A DNA stretch of 35,711 nucleotides from Lachnospiraceae bacterium UBA7093 (GTDB taxonomy: Bacteria; Bacillota; Clostridia; Lachnospirales; Lachnospiraceae). A program made the position numbers and the translations under genes. Of this stretch, positions 8,179-15,250 are shown piece after piece. Location: contig DKYT01000035.1 in the NCBI GenBank assembly GCA_002492465.1, forward strand, positions 1-35,711, in the 5' to 3' direction. Numbering within the stretch: position 1 is the first letter of the stretch; every line of letters starts with the position of its first letter. The notes beneath the pieces were generated by a model that saw only the letters and a list, made by a program, of their open reading frames with translations, searched no databases and had not been told where the DNA came from.

Positions 8179-9357
8179 ATGCGTACATTTGTAAAAGAAA
8201 TTGCGCGCCATTTTGAGAAAGATATGATCCCTTTCTGGGAAAATCTGAAGGATACGGAGTATGGCGGCTATTATGGTTATTTGAGTTATGATTTGAACCT
8301 TGATAAGAAATATGAAAAGGGCTGCATTTTAAACAGCCGTATCCTTTGGTTTTTCTCAAGCGCTTACAAAGCGCTGGGAAGGGAGGAACTGAGAAAGGAT
8401 GCGGAGCACGCCTACAGGTTTTTGAAGGACTATTGTCTGGATAAGGAATACGGCGGAATCTACTGGTCTGTTACCTATGACGGAAAGGTAAAGGATGCCA
8501 CGAAGCATACTTACAACCAGGCGTTTGCAATCTACGCCCTGTCAGCCTACTATGACGCCACCGGGGAGGAGGCGGCTTTAAACCTTGCCTTTCTGCTGTG
8601 GCAGCTGATCGAGGCAAAATGTAAGGATGAAGGAGGGTATCTGGAGGCGTTTGACCGCAGGTTCCAGCCCATGGAAAACGATAAGCTTTCCGAAAACGGT
8701 GTGATTGCCGGACGGACCATGAATACCCTTCTGCATCTTCTGGAGGCTTATACAGAACTATACCGGGTAAGCAGGGATGAGGCGGTAGGCAGGCAGATCT
8801 GTTATATGCTGGATCTCTTTGAGAGAAAGGTTTACAAGCGGGAAAAGGGAAGACAGGAGGTCTTTTTTGACGCTCAGTGGCATTCTCTCATCGATTTGTA
8901 CTCCTACGGGCATGACATTGAAACCGCCTGGCTGGTAGACCGGGCGCTGGAGATTCTGGGAGACGATGCCTATAGGGAAAGAATCCGCCCTATTACGATG
9001 GAAATTACAAAAAATATTTATGAGCGCGCGCTTCGGGAGAATTCTCTTCCCAATGAAAAAGAAAAGGGCGTGGAGGATACCACCAGGGTATGGTGGGTGC
9101 AGGCGGAAGCAATAGTAGGATTTATCAACGGCTACGAGAAGGCGCCGGAAAAGACCTTTTATTTGGAGGCGGCGGAGAAAATCTGGCATTATATCCGCTG
9201 CAGGCTGATAGATTCCAGAGAGGGATCCGAATGGTTCTGGGCAGTGGATGAAACCGGAAAGCCTTTGGATAAACCTATTGTGGAACCCTGGAAATGTCCC
9301 TATCATAATGGAAGAATGTGTATGGAAGTAATAAGGAGACTGGGCAATGATACATGA
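8179..9357 (+). CDS. Cellobiose (mannobiose) 2-epimerase
   Basis: Member of the N-acylglucosamine 2-epimerase family, 392 residues, an (alpha/alpha)6 barrel. It matches the cellobiose 2-epimerase group (MIPFWENLKDTEYGGYYGYL near the start; HTYNQAFAIYALSAYY, YGHDIETAWL and the C-terminal WKCPYHNGRMCMEVIRRL carry the catalytic and ring-binding His residues). In mannan catabolism it converts beta-1,4-mannobiose to mannosyl-glucose, the substrate of the GH130_1 enzyme encoded next. The reading frame overlaps the start of that gene by 11 bases, which supports coupled translation. No signal peptide, so cytoplasmic. Confidence 0.9.
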   Translation: MRTFVKEIARHFEKDMIPFWENLKDTEYGGYYGYLSYDLNLDKKYEKGCILNSRILWFFSSAYKALGREELRKDAEHAYRFLKDYCLDKEYGGIYWSVTYDGKVKDATKHTYNQAFAIYALSAYYDATGEEAALNLAFLLWQLIEAKCKDEGGYLEAFDRRFQPMENDKLSENGVIAGRTMNTLLHLLEAYTELYRVSRDEAVGRQICYMLDLFERKVYKREKGRQEVFFDAQWHSLIDLYSYGHDIETAWLVDRALEILGDDAYRERIRPITMEITKNIYERALRENSLPNEKEKGVEDTTRVWWVQAEAIVGFINGYEKAPEKTFYLEAAEKIWHYIRCRLIDSREGSEWFWAVDETGKPLDKPIVEPWKCPYHNGRMCMEVIRRLGNDT

Positions 9358-10525
9358 ACAGTATTATGTGGAGAAGGCAAGGCAGGAAAAGCTTTTTGCC
9401 AGAAAAAATCAAAAAAGCGGTTTTTACAACGGAATTTATGACAGATATGAGTATCCGGTGCTGACCAGGGAACATGCGCCTCTTTTCTGGAGATACGACC
9501 TGAATGCTGAAACCAATCCTTATTTTATGGAACGGCTGGGCATCAATGCGGTGATGAATGCAGGTGCCATTGAGATGAACGGAAAATTCTGCCTGGTGGT
9601 ACGGGTAGAAGGAAATGACCGGAAATCTTTTTTTGCAGTGGCGGAAAGCGATAACGGAGTGGACGGTTTTCGCTTCTGGGATTACCCGGTGGTGTTGCCG
9701 GATACCTGCCCGGAGGAAACCAATGTTTACGATATGCGTCTTACCAGACATGAGGACGGTTATATTTATGGTGTGTTTTGTTCGGAAAGCAAGGATACTA
9801 CGACGCCGGATTTGTCTGCGGCGGTGGCGCAGGCAGGGATTGTGAGAACAAAGGATCTGAAAACCTGGGAGCGGCTTCCCAATCTGAAAACCCTGCGTTC
9901 GCCCCAGCAAAGGAATGTGCTGCTGCATCCGGAGTTTGTAAATGGGAAATATGCCTTTTACACACGTCCCATGGATGGGTTTATTGAGACGGGAAGCGGC
10001 GGAGGCATCGGTTTCGGACTCTGCGACGACATTACAAACGCGGTAATCGACGAGGAAACGATTACCAGCAGGCGGGTTTATCATACCCTGACAGAGGCAA
10101 AGAACGGAGCGGGGGCGGTTCCCATAAAAGGGAAAAAATGCTGGATCCACATTGCCCACGGCGTTCGGAACACAGCGGCGGGGCTTCGGTATGTGCTTTA
10201 TGCCTTTGGAACGGATCTGGAAAATCCCGCTAAGGTGGTGGCGGAGCCTTCCGGCGTACTTTTGGTTCCCTTAGGAAAGGAACGGGTGGGAGATGTGTCA
10301 AATGTGGTGTTTACCAACGGCGCTATTGCAAGGGAGAACGGCGATGTGTATATTTACTATGCTTCCTGCGATACGAGAATGCATGTTGCCACCACCACCG
10401 TTGATAAGCTGGAGGATTATTTGTTCCATACCCCCAAGGATCCTCTCCGGTCGCCGGATTGTGTAAGACAGCGTTGTGAACTGATCGAAAGGAATTTAGA
10501 GCTTTTAGGACAGAAGGAAGGGTGA
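9347..10525 (+). CDS. 4-O-beta-D-mannosyl-D-glucose phosphorylase, GH130 subfamily 1
   Basis: Phosphorolyses mannosyl-beta-1,4-glucose to mannose 1-phosphate and glucose, taking the product of the upstream epimerase. The 392-residue length and the N-terminal segment of about 60 residues before the propeller agree with known mannosylglucose phosphorylases (about 390 residues). NVYDMRLT carries the catalytic Asp at residue 129, close to the published position in the Bacteroides enzyme. There is no secretion signal. The start overlaps the epimerase stop, and mannose-6-phosphate isomerase starts three bases after this gene. A phosphomannomutase/phosphoglucomutase needed to convert mannose 1-phosphate is not in the window. 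Confidence 0.9.
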   Translation: MIHEQYYVEKARQEKLFARKNQKSGFYNGIYDRYEYPVLTREHAPLFWRYDLNAETNPYFMERLGINAVMNAGAIEMNGKFCLVVRVEGNDRKSFFAVAESDNGVDGFRFWDYPVVLPDTCPEETNVYDMRLTRHEDGYIYGVFCSESKDTTTPDLSAAVAQAGIVRTKDLKTWERLPNLKTLRSPQQRNVLLHPEFVNGKYAFYTRPMDGFIETGSGGGIGFGLCDDITNAVIDEETITSRRVYHTLTEAKNGAGAVPIKGKKCWIHIAHGVRNTAAGLRYVLYAFGTDLENPAKVVAEPSGVLLVPLGKERVGDVSNVVFTNGAIARENGDVYIYYASCDTRMHVATTTVDKLEDYLFHTPKDPLRSPDCVRQRCELIERNLELLGQKEG

Positions 10526-10528
10526 AAT

Positions 10529-11470
10529 ATGGCAATTTTGAAATTGAAACCCAGCTGTAAGGATTATCTGTGGGGCGGCACCAGGTTGATGACAGAGTTT
10601 GGAAAGGAGTTTTCCGGCGACAGACTTGCGGAAACCTGGGAGCTGAGCTGTCATCCCGACGGACCCAGTATCGTGGAAAACGGCGAATATGCGGGAAGTA
10701 CCCTAAGCGAATATATTTTAATGGAAGGGAAAAAGGTGACCGGAACGAAAAGCCGTAAATACGAGCAGTTTCCTCTCCTTGTAAAGTTCATTGACGCAAA
10801 GGAAGATCTTTCCATTCAGGTTCATCCCAGCGACGCCTATGCCCTGGAAAATGAAGGACAGTACGGAAAGACGGAAATGTGGTATATTGTGGACTGTGAA
10901 GAGGATGCAAGCCTGTACTATGGATTCTCCAGGGAAATTTCAAAGGAAGAATTTGTGGAGCGGATTGAAAACAAGACGCTGCTGGAGGTTTTAAACAAGG
11001 TGAACGTGCAGAAGGGCGACGTGCTGTTTATCGAGCCGGGAACCATTCATGCCATTGGCGGAGGAAATCTGATCGCGGAGATTCAGCAGAATTCCAATGT
11101 GACTTACCGGGTATATGATTATGGGAGAAAGGGAGCGGACGGAAAGGAACGGGATCTTCATATTGAAAAAGCGTTACAGGTAACCAACCGTATCCCCATT
11201 ATGAAGCGCAAATCCTTTGAACCCCATATTGTGTCCTGCGACTACTTTACGGTGGATAAGATCGTGCTGGACGGACAGCTTATGAAACGGATGTTTGGAG
11301 AGGTGGACCGCTCCTCTTTTGCAAGCCTTCTGGTGCTGGAGGGAACGGGAGTGGTTCGTTCGAGAGAGGAAAGCGTTTCGATAAAAAAGGGCGACAGTAT
11401 TTTTATTACGGCAAATACCGGAGAATATGAACTGGAAGGCTGTTTTGAGGCGCTGCTCACTACGGTTTAA
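10529..11470 (+). CDS. manA: Mannose-6-phosphate isomerase, class I
   Basis: Interconverts mannose 6-phosphate and fructose 6-phosphate, feeding mannan-derived mannose into glycolysis. The 313-residue protein is a short Firmicute-type cupin isomerase. Zinc-binding positions are visible in IQVHPSDAYALENEG (His), TEMWYIVD (Glu) and EPGTIHAIGGG (His), followed by the active-site segment NSNVTYRVYDYGR. It follows the GH130_1 gene by three bases and is followed 41 bases later by an unrecognised membrane protein gene. Neighbour enzymes explain its substrate supply once mannose 1-phosphate is isomerised. Confidence 0.93.
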   Translation: MAILKLKPSCKDYLWGGTRLMTEFGKEFSGDRLAETWELSCHPDGPSIVENGEYAGSTLSEYILMEGKKVTGTKSRKYEQFPLLVKFIDAKEDLSIQVHPSDAYALENEGQYGKTEMWYIVDCEEDASLYYGFSREISKEEFVERIENKTLLEVLNKVNVQKGDVLFIEPGTIHAIGGGNLIAEIQQNSNVTYRVYDYGRKGADGKERDLHIEKALQVTNRIPIMKRKSFEPHIVSCDYFTVDKIVLDGQLMKRMFGEVDRSSFASLLVLEGTGVVRSREESVSIKKGDSIFITANTGEYELEGCFEALLTTV

Positions 11471-11511
11471 CTGGCGTTTCCCGGGGCGGAAGATTCTGGA
11501 ATGGAGGAAAA

Positions 11512-12180
11512 ATGGCAGGTTGGTGGAAGGGAATTTTAAAGGATATTAGAGAAAAGACGGCGGATATGGACAGAGAGCAGAAGCTGGCGTATATCGGAAC
11601 CTACTATTGGTATCACATCCTGTTTGGGGTAGTGGGGCTGCTGCTTGTGGTATTATTGATCCGCCATCTTTTCTTTGGAGAACCGCCTAAGGAATTTACC
11701 TTCATTATGGTTAATCAGGCGATCGATTTTCAGCGGGACGAAAGGCTTTTGCAGGACTTTAGCGCGGTTTCAGGCATTGAGGAAAAGCGAATGACGGTGG
11801 ATTCTAATTACGTATTTTCCTATGTGGGAAAGGAGATCGAAGGGGCAAATGAAAGCTCCTATGACAAGTTTTTCTTTCGGCTGGGCGGAGGGGAACTGGA
11901 CGGGGCTATTATTCCCGAAAGTTTTTACCGGTACTGCATGGAGCTGGAATATGAATTTGCAGACCTTGGCGCTATGTTGACCAGTGAGCAGGAAGCCGCA
12001 TACCAGGATCAGCTTCTGTGGCAGGGCGGCGTGTGCAATGGAATCTATGTGGAGGATGCGCCGCTTATGGGGTATCTGGACCAGGAGGCGGAAGATCCCG
12101 TCTTGTTGGTATTTTTTCAAAAGGAACAGCCTAAAGAAGCGGACAGAGCATTTCTTGCGTTTGCCCTGGGAAAGGGTTGA
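11512..12180 (+). CDS. One-TM protein of unknown function in the mannan operon
   Basis: I do not recognise this 222-residue protein. It has a charged, Trp-containing cytoplasmic N-terminus of about 33 residues, one hydrophobic segment (about residues 35-51, rich in Leu/Val/Ile, flanked by Arg51 and His52) and an acidic domain of about 165 residues that would lie outside the membrane. No cysteine cluster, lipobox or enzyme motif is evident; the end contains DPVLLVFFQKEQPKEADRAF. GGAGGAAAA precedes the ATG. It sits between manA and the esterases with 41 and 12 base gaps, so it is cotranscribed. It could be an accessory to the transporter or a general membrane protein carried in the operon. Confidence 0.8.
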   Translation: MAGWWKGILKDIREKTADMDREQKLAYIGTYYWYHILFGVVGLLLVVLLIRHLFFGEPPKEFTFIMVNQAIDFQRDERLLQDFSAVSGIEEKRMTVDSNYVFSYVGKEIEGANESSYDKFFFRLGGGELDGAIIPESFYRYCMELEYEFADLGAMLTSEQEAAYQDQLLWQGGVCNGIYVEDAPLMGYLDQEAEDPVLLVFFQKEQPKEADRAFLAFALGKG

Positions 12181-12192
12181 GGTTGCAGCGGA

Positions 12193-13275
12193 ATGAGAGG
12201 AAATATGAAAGAAATTGCATTAGATCAGGAAGAGCTGGTTTACAGCGGCAGAATTGACAGAAAAAATGCTAAAAAGCCGGAATTCATTTTTCCGGCTTCT
12301 TCTCTGCACTTTCGTTTTTGGGGACGAAAGGCAGTTTTAAAGGTGGAAAACCGCAGCCTTTATTGGGATAATTACGCCGGTGCGGTGGTGGACGGAATTC
12401 AGAAGAAATGGCTTTTGGAAAAGGAAGGGCAGACGGAGCTGATCCTTGTAGATGAGGCGGAAGACCGGGGGCACGATATCCTTTTTTTTAAGCGGCAGGA
12501 CGGCTGCCACAAAATGGTTTTACATGAGTTGATGCTTTCCCAGGGAGCGGCGCTTCTTCCAGCGCCTCCTGTTCCTAAGCGAAGAATCGAGGTTTACGGA
12601 GATTCCGTCTCAGCGGGAGAAGTGTCGGAGGCGGTGGCGTACACAGGGAAGGAGGACCCGGTTCACAACGGAGAGTATTCCAACAGCTGGTATTCCTATG
12701 CATGGATGACGGCACGTATGTTAAATGCGGAACTTCATGATATTGCCCAGGGGGGAATCGCCCTTATGGACGGCACGGGATGGTTCAGGGAGCCGAATGG
12801 GATGGGAATGGAATTGGTGTGGGATAAGGTGCATTATGTGCCTGAGCTGGGAGAAACCTCCTACTGGGATTTTTCCAGGTACACGCCGGATGCAGTGGTG
12901 GTGGCGCTGGGACAGAACGACAGTCACCCTGAAGATTATATGCAGGAGAATTATGCAGATACGGAGGCGGTAAGATGGCGTGGCCACTACAGGGCGTTTT
13001 TGGAAAAGCTGCGCAGCCGGTATCCTTCGGCATATATTATTTGCTGCACTACGCTGCTGAACCACGACCCGGGATGGGACGATGCCATAGAGGAAGTGTG
13101 CCGGGGGCTTACAGACGAAAAGATTAGTCACTACCTTTTCCGGAGAAACGGAAGAGGAACGCCGGGGCATCTTCGTATCCAGGAAGCAAGAGAGATGGCG
13201 GAGGAGCTTGCGATTTATATGGAAGCAACGGTGTATGGCGGGAAAAAGGGTCTTGTCCCATGTGAGGAAGGGTAA
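12193..13275 (+). CDS. CE2-like acetyl esterase (SGNH fold)
   Basis: Probably removes O-acetyl groups from imported manno-oligosaccharides. The 360-residue product has the two-domain layout of CE2: an N-terminal beta-sandwich of about 125 residues, then an SGNH hydrolase. EVYGDSVSAGE near residue 137 has the nucleophile Ser, GGIALMDGTG and VALGQNDSHPEDY supply the Gly and Asn blocks, and RGTPGHLRIQEAREMAEEL near residue 320 supplies the His. The usual DxxH Asp is not present, consistent with the Ser-His dyad known in CE2 enzymes. No signal peptide. An alternative ATG at 12205 has AGAGG four bases upstream. In Roseburia mannan degradation a CE2 enzyme acts together with a CE17 esterase, which matches the next gene. 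Confidence 0.82.
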   Translation: MRGNMKEIALDQEELVYSGRIDRKNAKKPEFIFPASSLHFRFWGRKAVLKVENRSLYWDNYAGAVVDGIQKKWLLEKEGQTELILVDEAEDRGHDILFFKRQDGCHKMVLHELMLSQGAALLPAPPVPKRRIEVYGDSVSAGEVSEAVAYTGKEDPVHNGEYSNSWYSYAWMTARMLNAELHDIAQGGIALMDGTGWFREPNGMGMELVWDKVHYVPELGETSYWDFSRYTPDAVVVALGQNDSHPEDYMQENYADTEAVRWRGHYRAFLEKLRSRYPSAYIICCTTLLNHDPGWDDAIEEVCRGLTDEKISHYLFRRNGRGTPGHLRIQEAREMAEELAIYMEATVYGGKKGLVPCEEG

Positions 13276-13288
13276 AAGGAGGAGCAGA

Positions 13289-14383
13289 ATGTATCAGGCA
13301 GATTTAAAAAGAATAAAAAACTGTCTGCGCCGGGCAAAGGCGGGCGGAGAGCTTACCATCAGCTTTTTTGGGGGTTCCATTACCCAGGGAAGTTTGGCGT
13401 CAGATCCTCATACCACTTATGCATATCGGGTTTATTCATGGTGGAAGGAGTCCTTTCCCCAGGCTGTGTTTCACTATGTAAACGGAGGGATCGGAGGAAC
13501 CACTTCTCATTATGGGGTGTCCCGTGCGGTAACGGACTTGCTGATGTATCAGCCGGATTTTGTGACGGTGGATTTCAGTGTCAACGATGATGCCGATGAT
13601 TTTTTCCTGGAGACTTATGAGGGGCTGGTTCGAAAGCTTTTGTCCTGGCAGTCAAAGCCGGCGGTATTACTTTTGAACAACGTTTTCTATGACACAGGGA
13701 AAAATGCCCAGGATTATCACAATGCAGTGGGAGAGCGCTATCAGGTTCCCTATGTCAGTATCCGGGACACTGTTTATCAGAGAATGAAAGCGGGAGAATT
13801 TAAGAGAAAAGAGCTGACGCCTGACGGGCTTCATCCAAATGACAAAGGGCACGAGCTGGTGGCGGGAGAGATCATTCGCTTTCTGGAGAGCGTCAGGGAA
13901 GAGCTGGAAGAGGAAGAAAAGGATGCAGATCAGGTAAAGGAGGAGACGCTCCTTCCGCCTCCCCTGACGGATAACGGTTATGAGCATGCAAAGCGGCTGA
14001 CCATCCGTGAAATTTCACCGGAGCTTTGCGGGTTCCGGGCGGACACGGAAGAGAAAACGGGGCATTTAGACGCTTTCAAAAACGGATGGATTGGTAAAAA
14101 GCCGGGAGATCGAATGGTGTTTGAGGTGGATGCCTCCTGTATTGCCATTCAGTACAGGAAGTCCGTTCAAAAACCGGCGCTTAAGGCAAAGCTGACCCTG
14201 GACGGAGACGAGGAACACGCAGTGCTGCTGGACGGAGGCTTTGAAGAGGACTGGGGAGACTGCCAGTATTTGCAGCCGGTATTGCATCATGGAGAGAGGA
14301 AGAGACACAGGGTGGAAATCGAAGTGCTGCAGGGGGACGTGGAGGCGGTTGGGTTTTATCTGATGGCGTTGATTGTGGCGTGA
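13289..14383 (+). CDS. CE17-like mannan 2-O-acetylesterase (SGNH hydrolase with C-terminal beta domain)
   Basis: Probably a cytoplasmic deacetylase of manno-oligosaccharides, of 364 residues. Residues 20-215 form an SGNH domain: FFGGSITQGS (Ser), NGGIGGTTSHYG (Gly), VDFSVNDDADDF (Asn) and TPDGLHPNDKGHELV (Asp-His). A Glu/Lys-rich linker is followed by a beta-rich domain of about 130 residues (GWIGKKPGDRMVFEVDAS onward) that corresponds to the CBM35-like module of the Roseburia CE17 enzyme. The ATG at 13289 has an excellent AAAGGAGGAGC site; the frame is open further upstream but inside the CE2 gene. It is the last gene of the mannan operon, with a terminator eight bases after the stop. Family placement rests on motif and context recognition. 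Confidence 0.8.
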   Translation: MYQADLKRIKNCLRRAKAGGELTISFFGGSITQGSLASDPHTTYAYRVYSWWKESFPQAVFHYVNGGIGGTTSHYGVSRAVTDLLMYQPDFVTVDFSVNDDADDFFLETYEGLVRKLLSWQSKPAVLLLNNVFYDTGKNAQDYHNAVGERYQVPYVSIRDTVYQRMKAGEFKRKELTPDGLHPNDKGHELVAGEIIRFLESVREELEEEEKDADQVKEETLLPPPLTDNGYEHAKRLTIREISPELCGFRADTEEKTGHLDAFKNGWIGKKPGDRMVFEVDASCIAIQYRKSVQKPALKAKLTLDGDEEHAVLLDGGFEEDWGDCQYLQPVLHHGERKRHRVEIEVLQGDVEAVGFYLMALIVA

Positions 14384-14390
14384 GGATGGG

Positions 14391-14427
14391 AAGGAAAGCT
14401 TGTTATGGGGCTTTCCTTTTGTTTTTT
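14391..14427 (+). terminator. Intrinsic terminator of the mannan operon
   Basis: AAGGAAAGC (14391-14399) pairs perfectly with GCTTTCCTT (14410-14418) around a 10-base loop, followed by TTGTTTTTT. This is a strong rho-independent terminator and marks the end of the mannan operon, so the recombinase downstream needs its own promoter. Confidence 0.9.
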
Positions 14428-14454
14428 GTAGCAATCCATTTTATTATGTATACT
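14426..14454 (+). promoter_or_regulatory. Likely promoter of the serine recombinase gene
   Basis: TATACT at 14449-14454 (5 of 6) is preceded at 17 bases by TTGTAG (14426-14431, 3 of 6), which overlaps the end of the terminator T-run. The recombinase ATG lies 36 bases downstream with GGGAAAGGAAG as binding site. The -35 match is weak. Confidence 0.5.
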
Positions 14455-14489
14455 TCTTACAGGAAAAAAAGAAGGGAAAGGAAGTACAC

Positions 14490-15104
14490 ATGAGAAAGTA
14501 TGGCTATGTGAGAGTTTCATCAAAAGATCAAAATCCCGGCAGGCAGATAGAAGCAATGCTGGAAATGGGAATTGGAAGGGAGGATATTTATGTGGATAAA
14601 ATATCGGGGAAAAGCTTTGTACGACCGGCGTATTATGAACTTTTGGATTCTCTGAAAATGGGAGATATGCTTTATGTTAAAAGTATTGACAGACTGGGGA
14701 GAAATTATCAGGAAATTTTGGAAGAATGGCATAAAATCGTTAAGGAAATGGAAGCAAACATTATAGTACTTGATATGCCGTTGTTAAATACCACTTCGGG
14801 AGGCGGCGATCTAACAGGGACTTTTGTAGCAGATTTAGTGCTTCAGATTTTAGCTTATGTAGCAGAGACAGAGCATTCTTTTATTAAAAGCAGGCAGGCG
14901 GAGGGAATTGCCCTTGCCAGAAAAAACGGCGTCCACTTTGGACGTAAAAGGATTGAGGTAAATGACAGGTTTGAGTTACTGTTTTCAGAATGGGAAAAGG
15001 GTAAAATTTCAGCACGTGCCGCAGCGAGAAATCTCCACATAAGCTATTCAACCTTTTATAGAAGATGTAAGGAATATGAAAATAAAAAGGGAAAAAATGG
15101 ATAA
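14490..15104 (+). CDS. Small serine recombinase (resolvase/invertase family)
   Basis: A 204-residue site-specific DNA recombinase. YGYVRVSSKDQN puts the catalytic Ser at residue 10; VKSIDRLGRNYQEIL near 65-80 supplies active-site Arg residues; VAETEHSFIKSRQAEGIALA belongs to the long E helix; and RAAARNLHISYSTFYRRC near the end is the DNA-binding helix-turn-helix. The size equals Hin/Gin-type invertases and Tn3-type resolvases, not large serine integrases. The ATG at 14490 has a GGGAAAGGAAG site. It has its own promoter and sits only 14 bases before a 100-bp element with 18-bp inverted repeats, so I infer that it inverts that element and switches the Tad operon. No transposase is next to it. 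Confidence 0.9.
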   Translation: MRKYGYVRVSSKDQNPGRQIEAMLEMGIGREDIYVDKISGKSFVRPAYYELLDSLKMGDMLYVKSIDRLGRNYQEILEEWHKIVKEMEANIIVLDMPLLNTTSGGGDLTGTFVADLVLQILAYVAETEHSFIKSRQAEGIALARKNGVHFGRKRIEVNDRFELLFSEWEKGKISARAAARNLHISYSTFYRRCKEYENKKGKNG

Positions 15105-15155
15105 ATTTGTTTTAAAATGTAGACTTTTTGAAACAATCAAATATTTATTAACTTT

Positions 15156-15188
15156 GTGTACTTTAATTGCTTAAGTACACTTTTTTTT
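15156..15188 (+). terminator. Hairpin plus T8 inside the invertible core
   Basis: GTGTACTT (15156-15163) pairs with AAGTACAC (15173-15180) around a nine-base loop, followed by eight T residues (15181-15188). On the + strand this is an AT-rich intrinsic terminator that would end the recombinase transcript and keep it out of the Tad operon. After inversion of the core the T-run would lie before the hairpin in the rightward direction and no longer terminate. Confidence 0.6.
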
Positions 15189-15196
15189 ATTATAGT
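15167..15196 (+). promoter_or_regulatory. Weak alternative rightward promoter in the present orientation
   Basis: TTGCTT (15167-15172, 3 of 6) and TATAGT (15191-15196, 5 of 6) are 18 bp apart. If active, it would give some Tad transcription in the present orientation. The -35 match is poor and it overlaps the hairpin, so I rate it below the - strand promoter. Confidence 0.25.
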
Positions 15197-15217
15197 AGCT
15201 TTGTTTCAAAAAGTCTA
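15189..15217 (-). promoter_or_regulatory. Promoter in the invertible element, now pointing away from the Tad operon
   Basis: On the - strand a perfect TATAAT (15194 down to 15189) lies 17 bp from TAGACT (15217 down to 15212, 4 of 6 to TTGACA), the latter inside the right repeat. Because both repeats contain TAGACT, inverting the core would place TATAAT exactly 17 bp after the copy at 15120-15125 and aim the promoter at the Tad genes. In the present orientation that left copy has no good -10 partner. Confidence 0.6.
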
Positions 15218-15250
15218 CTTTGTGAAAAATGAGGGATATGGGGAGATTCA

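Larger units (their letters stand above)
15119..15218. repeat. Putative invertible DNA element bounded by perfect 18-bp inverted repeats
   Basis: GTAGACTTTTTGAAACAA at 15119-15136 recurs as its exact reverse complement at 15201-15218, with a 64-bp core between (15137-15200). No matching bases continue into the core. The element lies between a serine recombinase gene and the first gene of the Tad operon, whose ATG is only 32 bases past the right repeat. The core carries a consensus -10 box on the - strand and a hairpin with T8 on the + strand. No clear target-site duplication flanks it, which argues against a miniature transposon. Inversion is inferred, not observed. Confidence 0.75.

Noticed and set aside
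14373..14489. An upstream in-frame extension of the serine recombinase by 39 residues
   Set aside because: It would run through the mannan operon terminator and its own promoter; the ATG at 14490 has a good ribosome site and starts exactly where the recombinase fold begins.
15119..15218. The 18-bp inverted repeats as the ends of a miniature transposon
   Set aside because: No convincing target-site duplication flanks the element, no second copy is seen in the window, and its place between an invertase-type recombinase and an operon with aligned promoter boxes fits a switch better.
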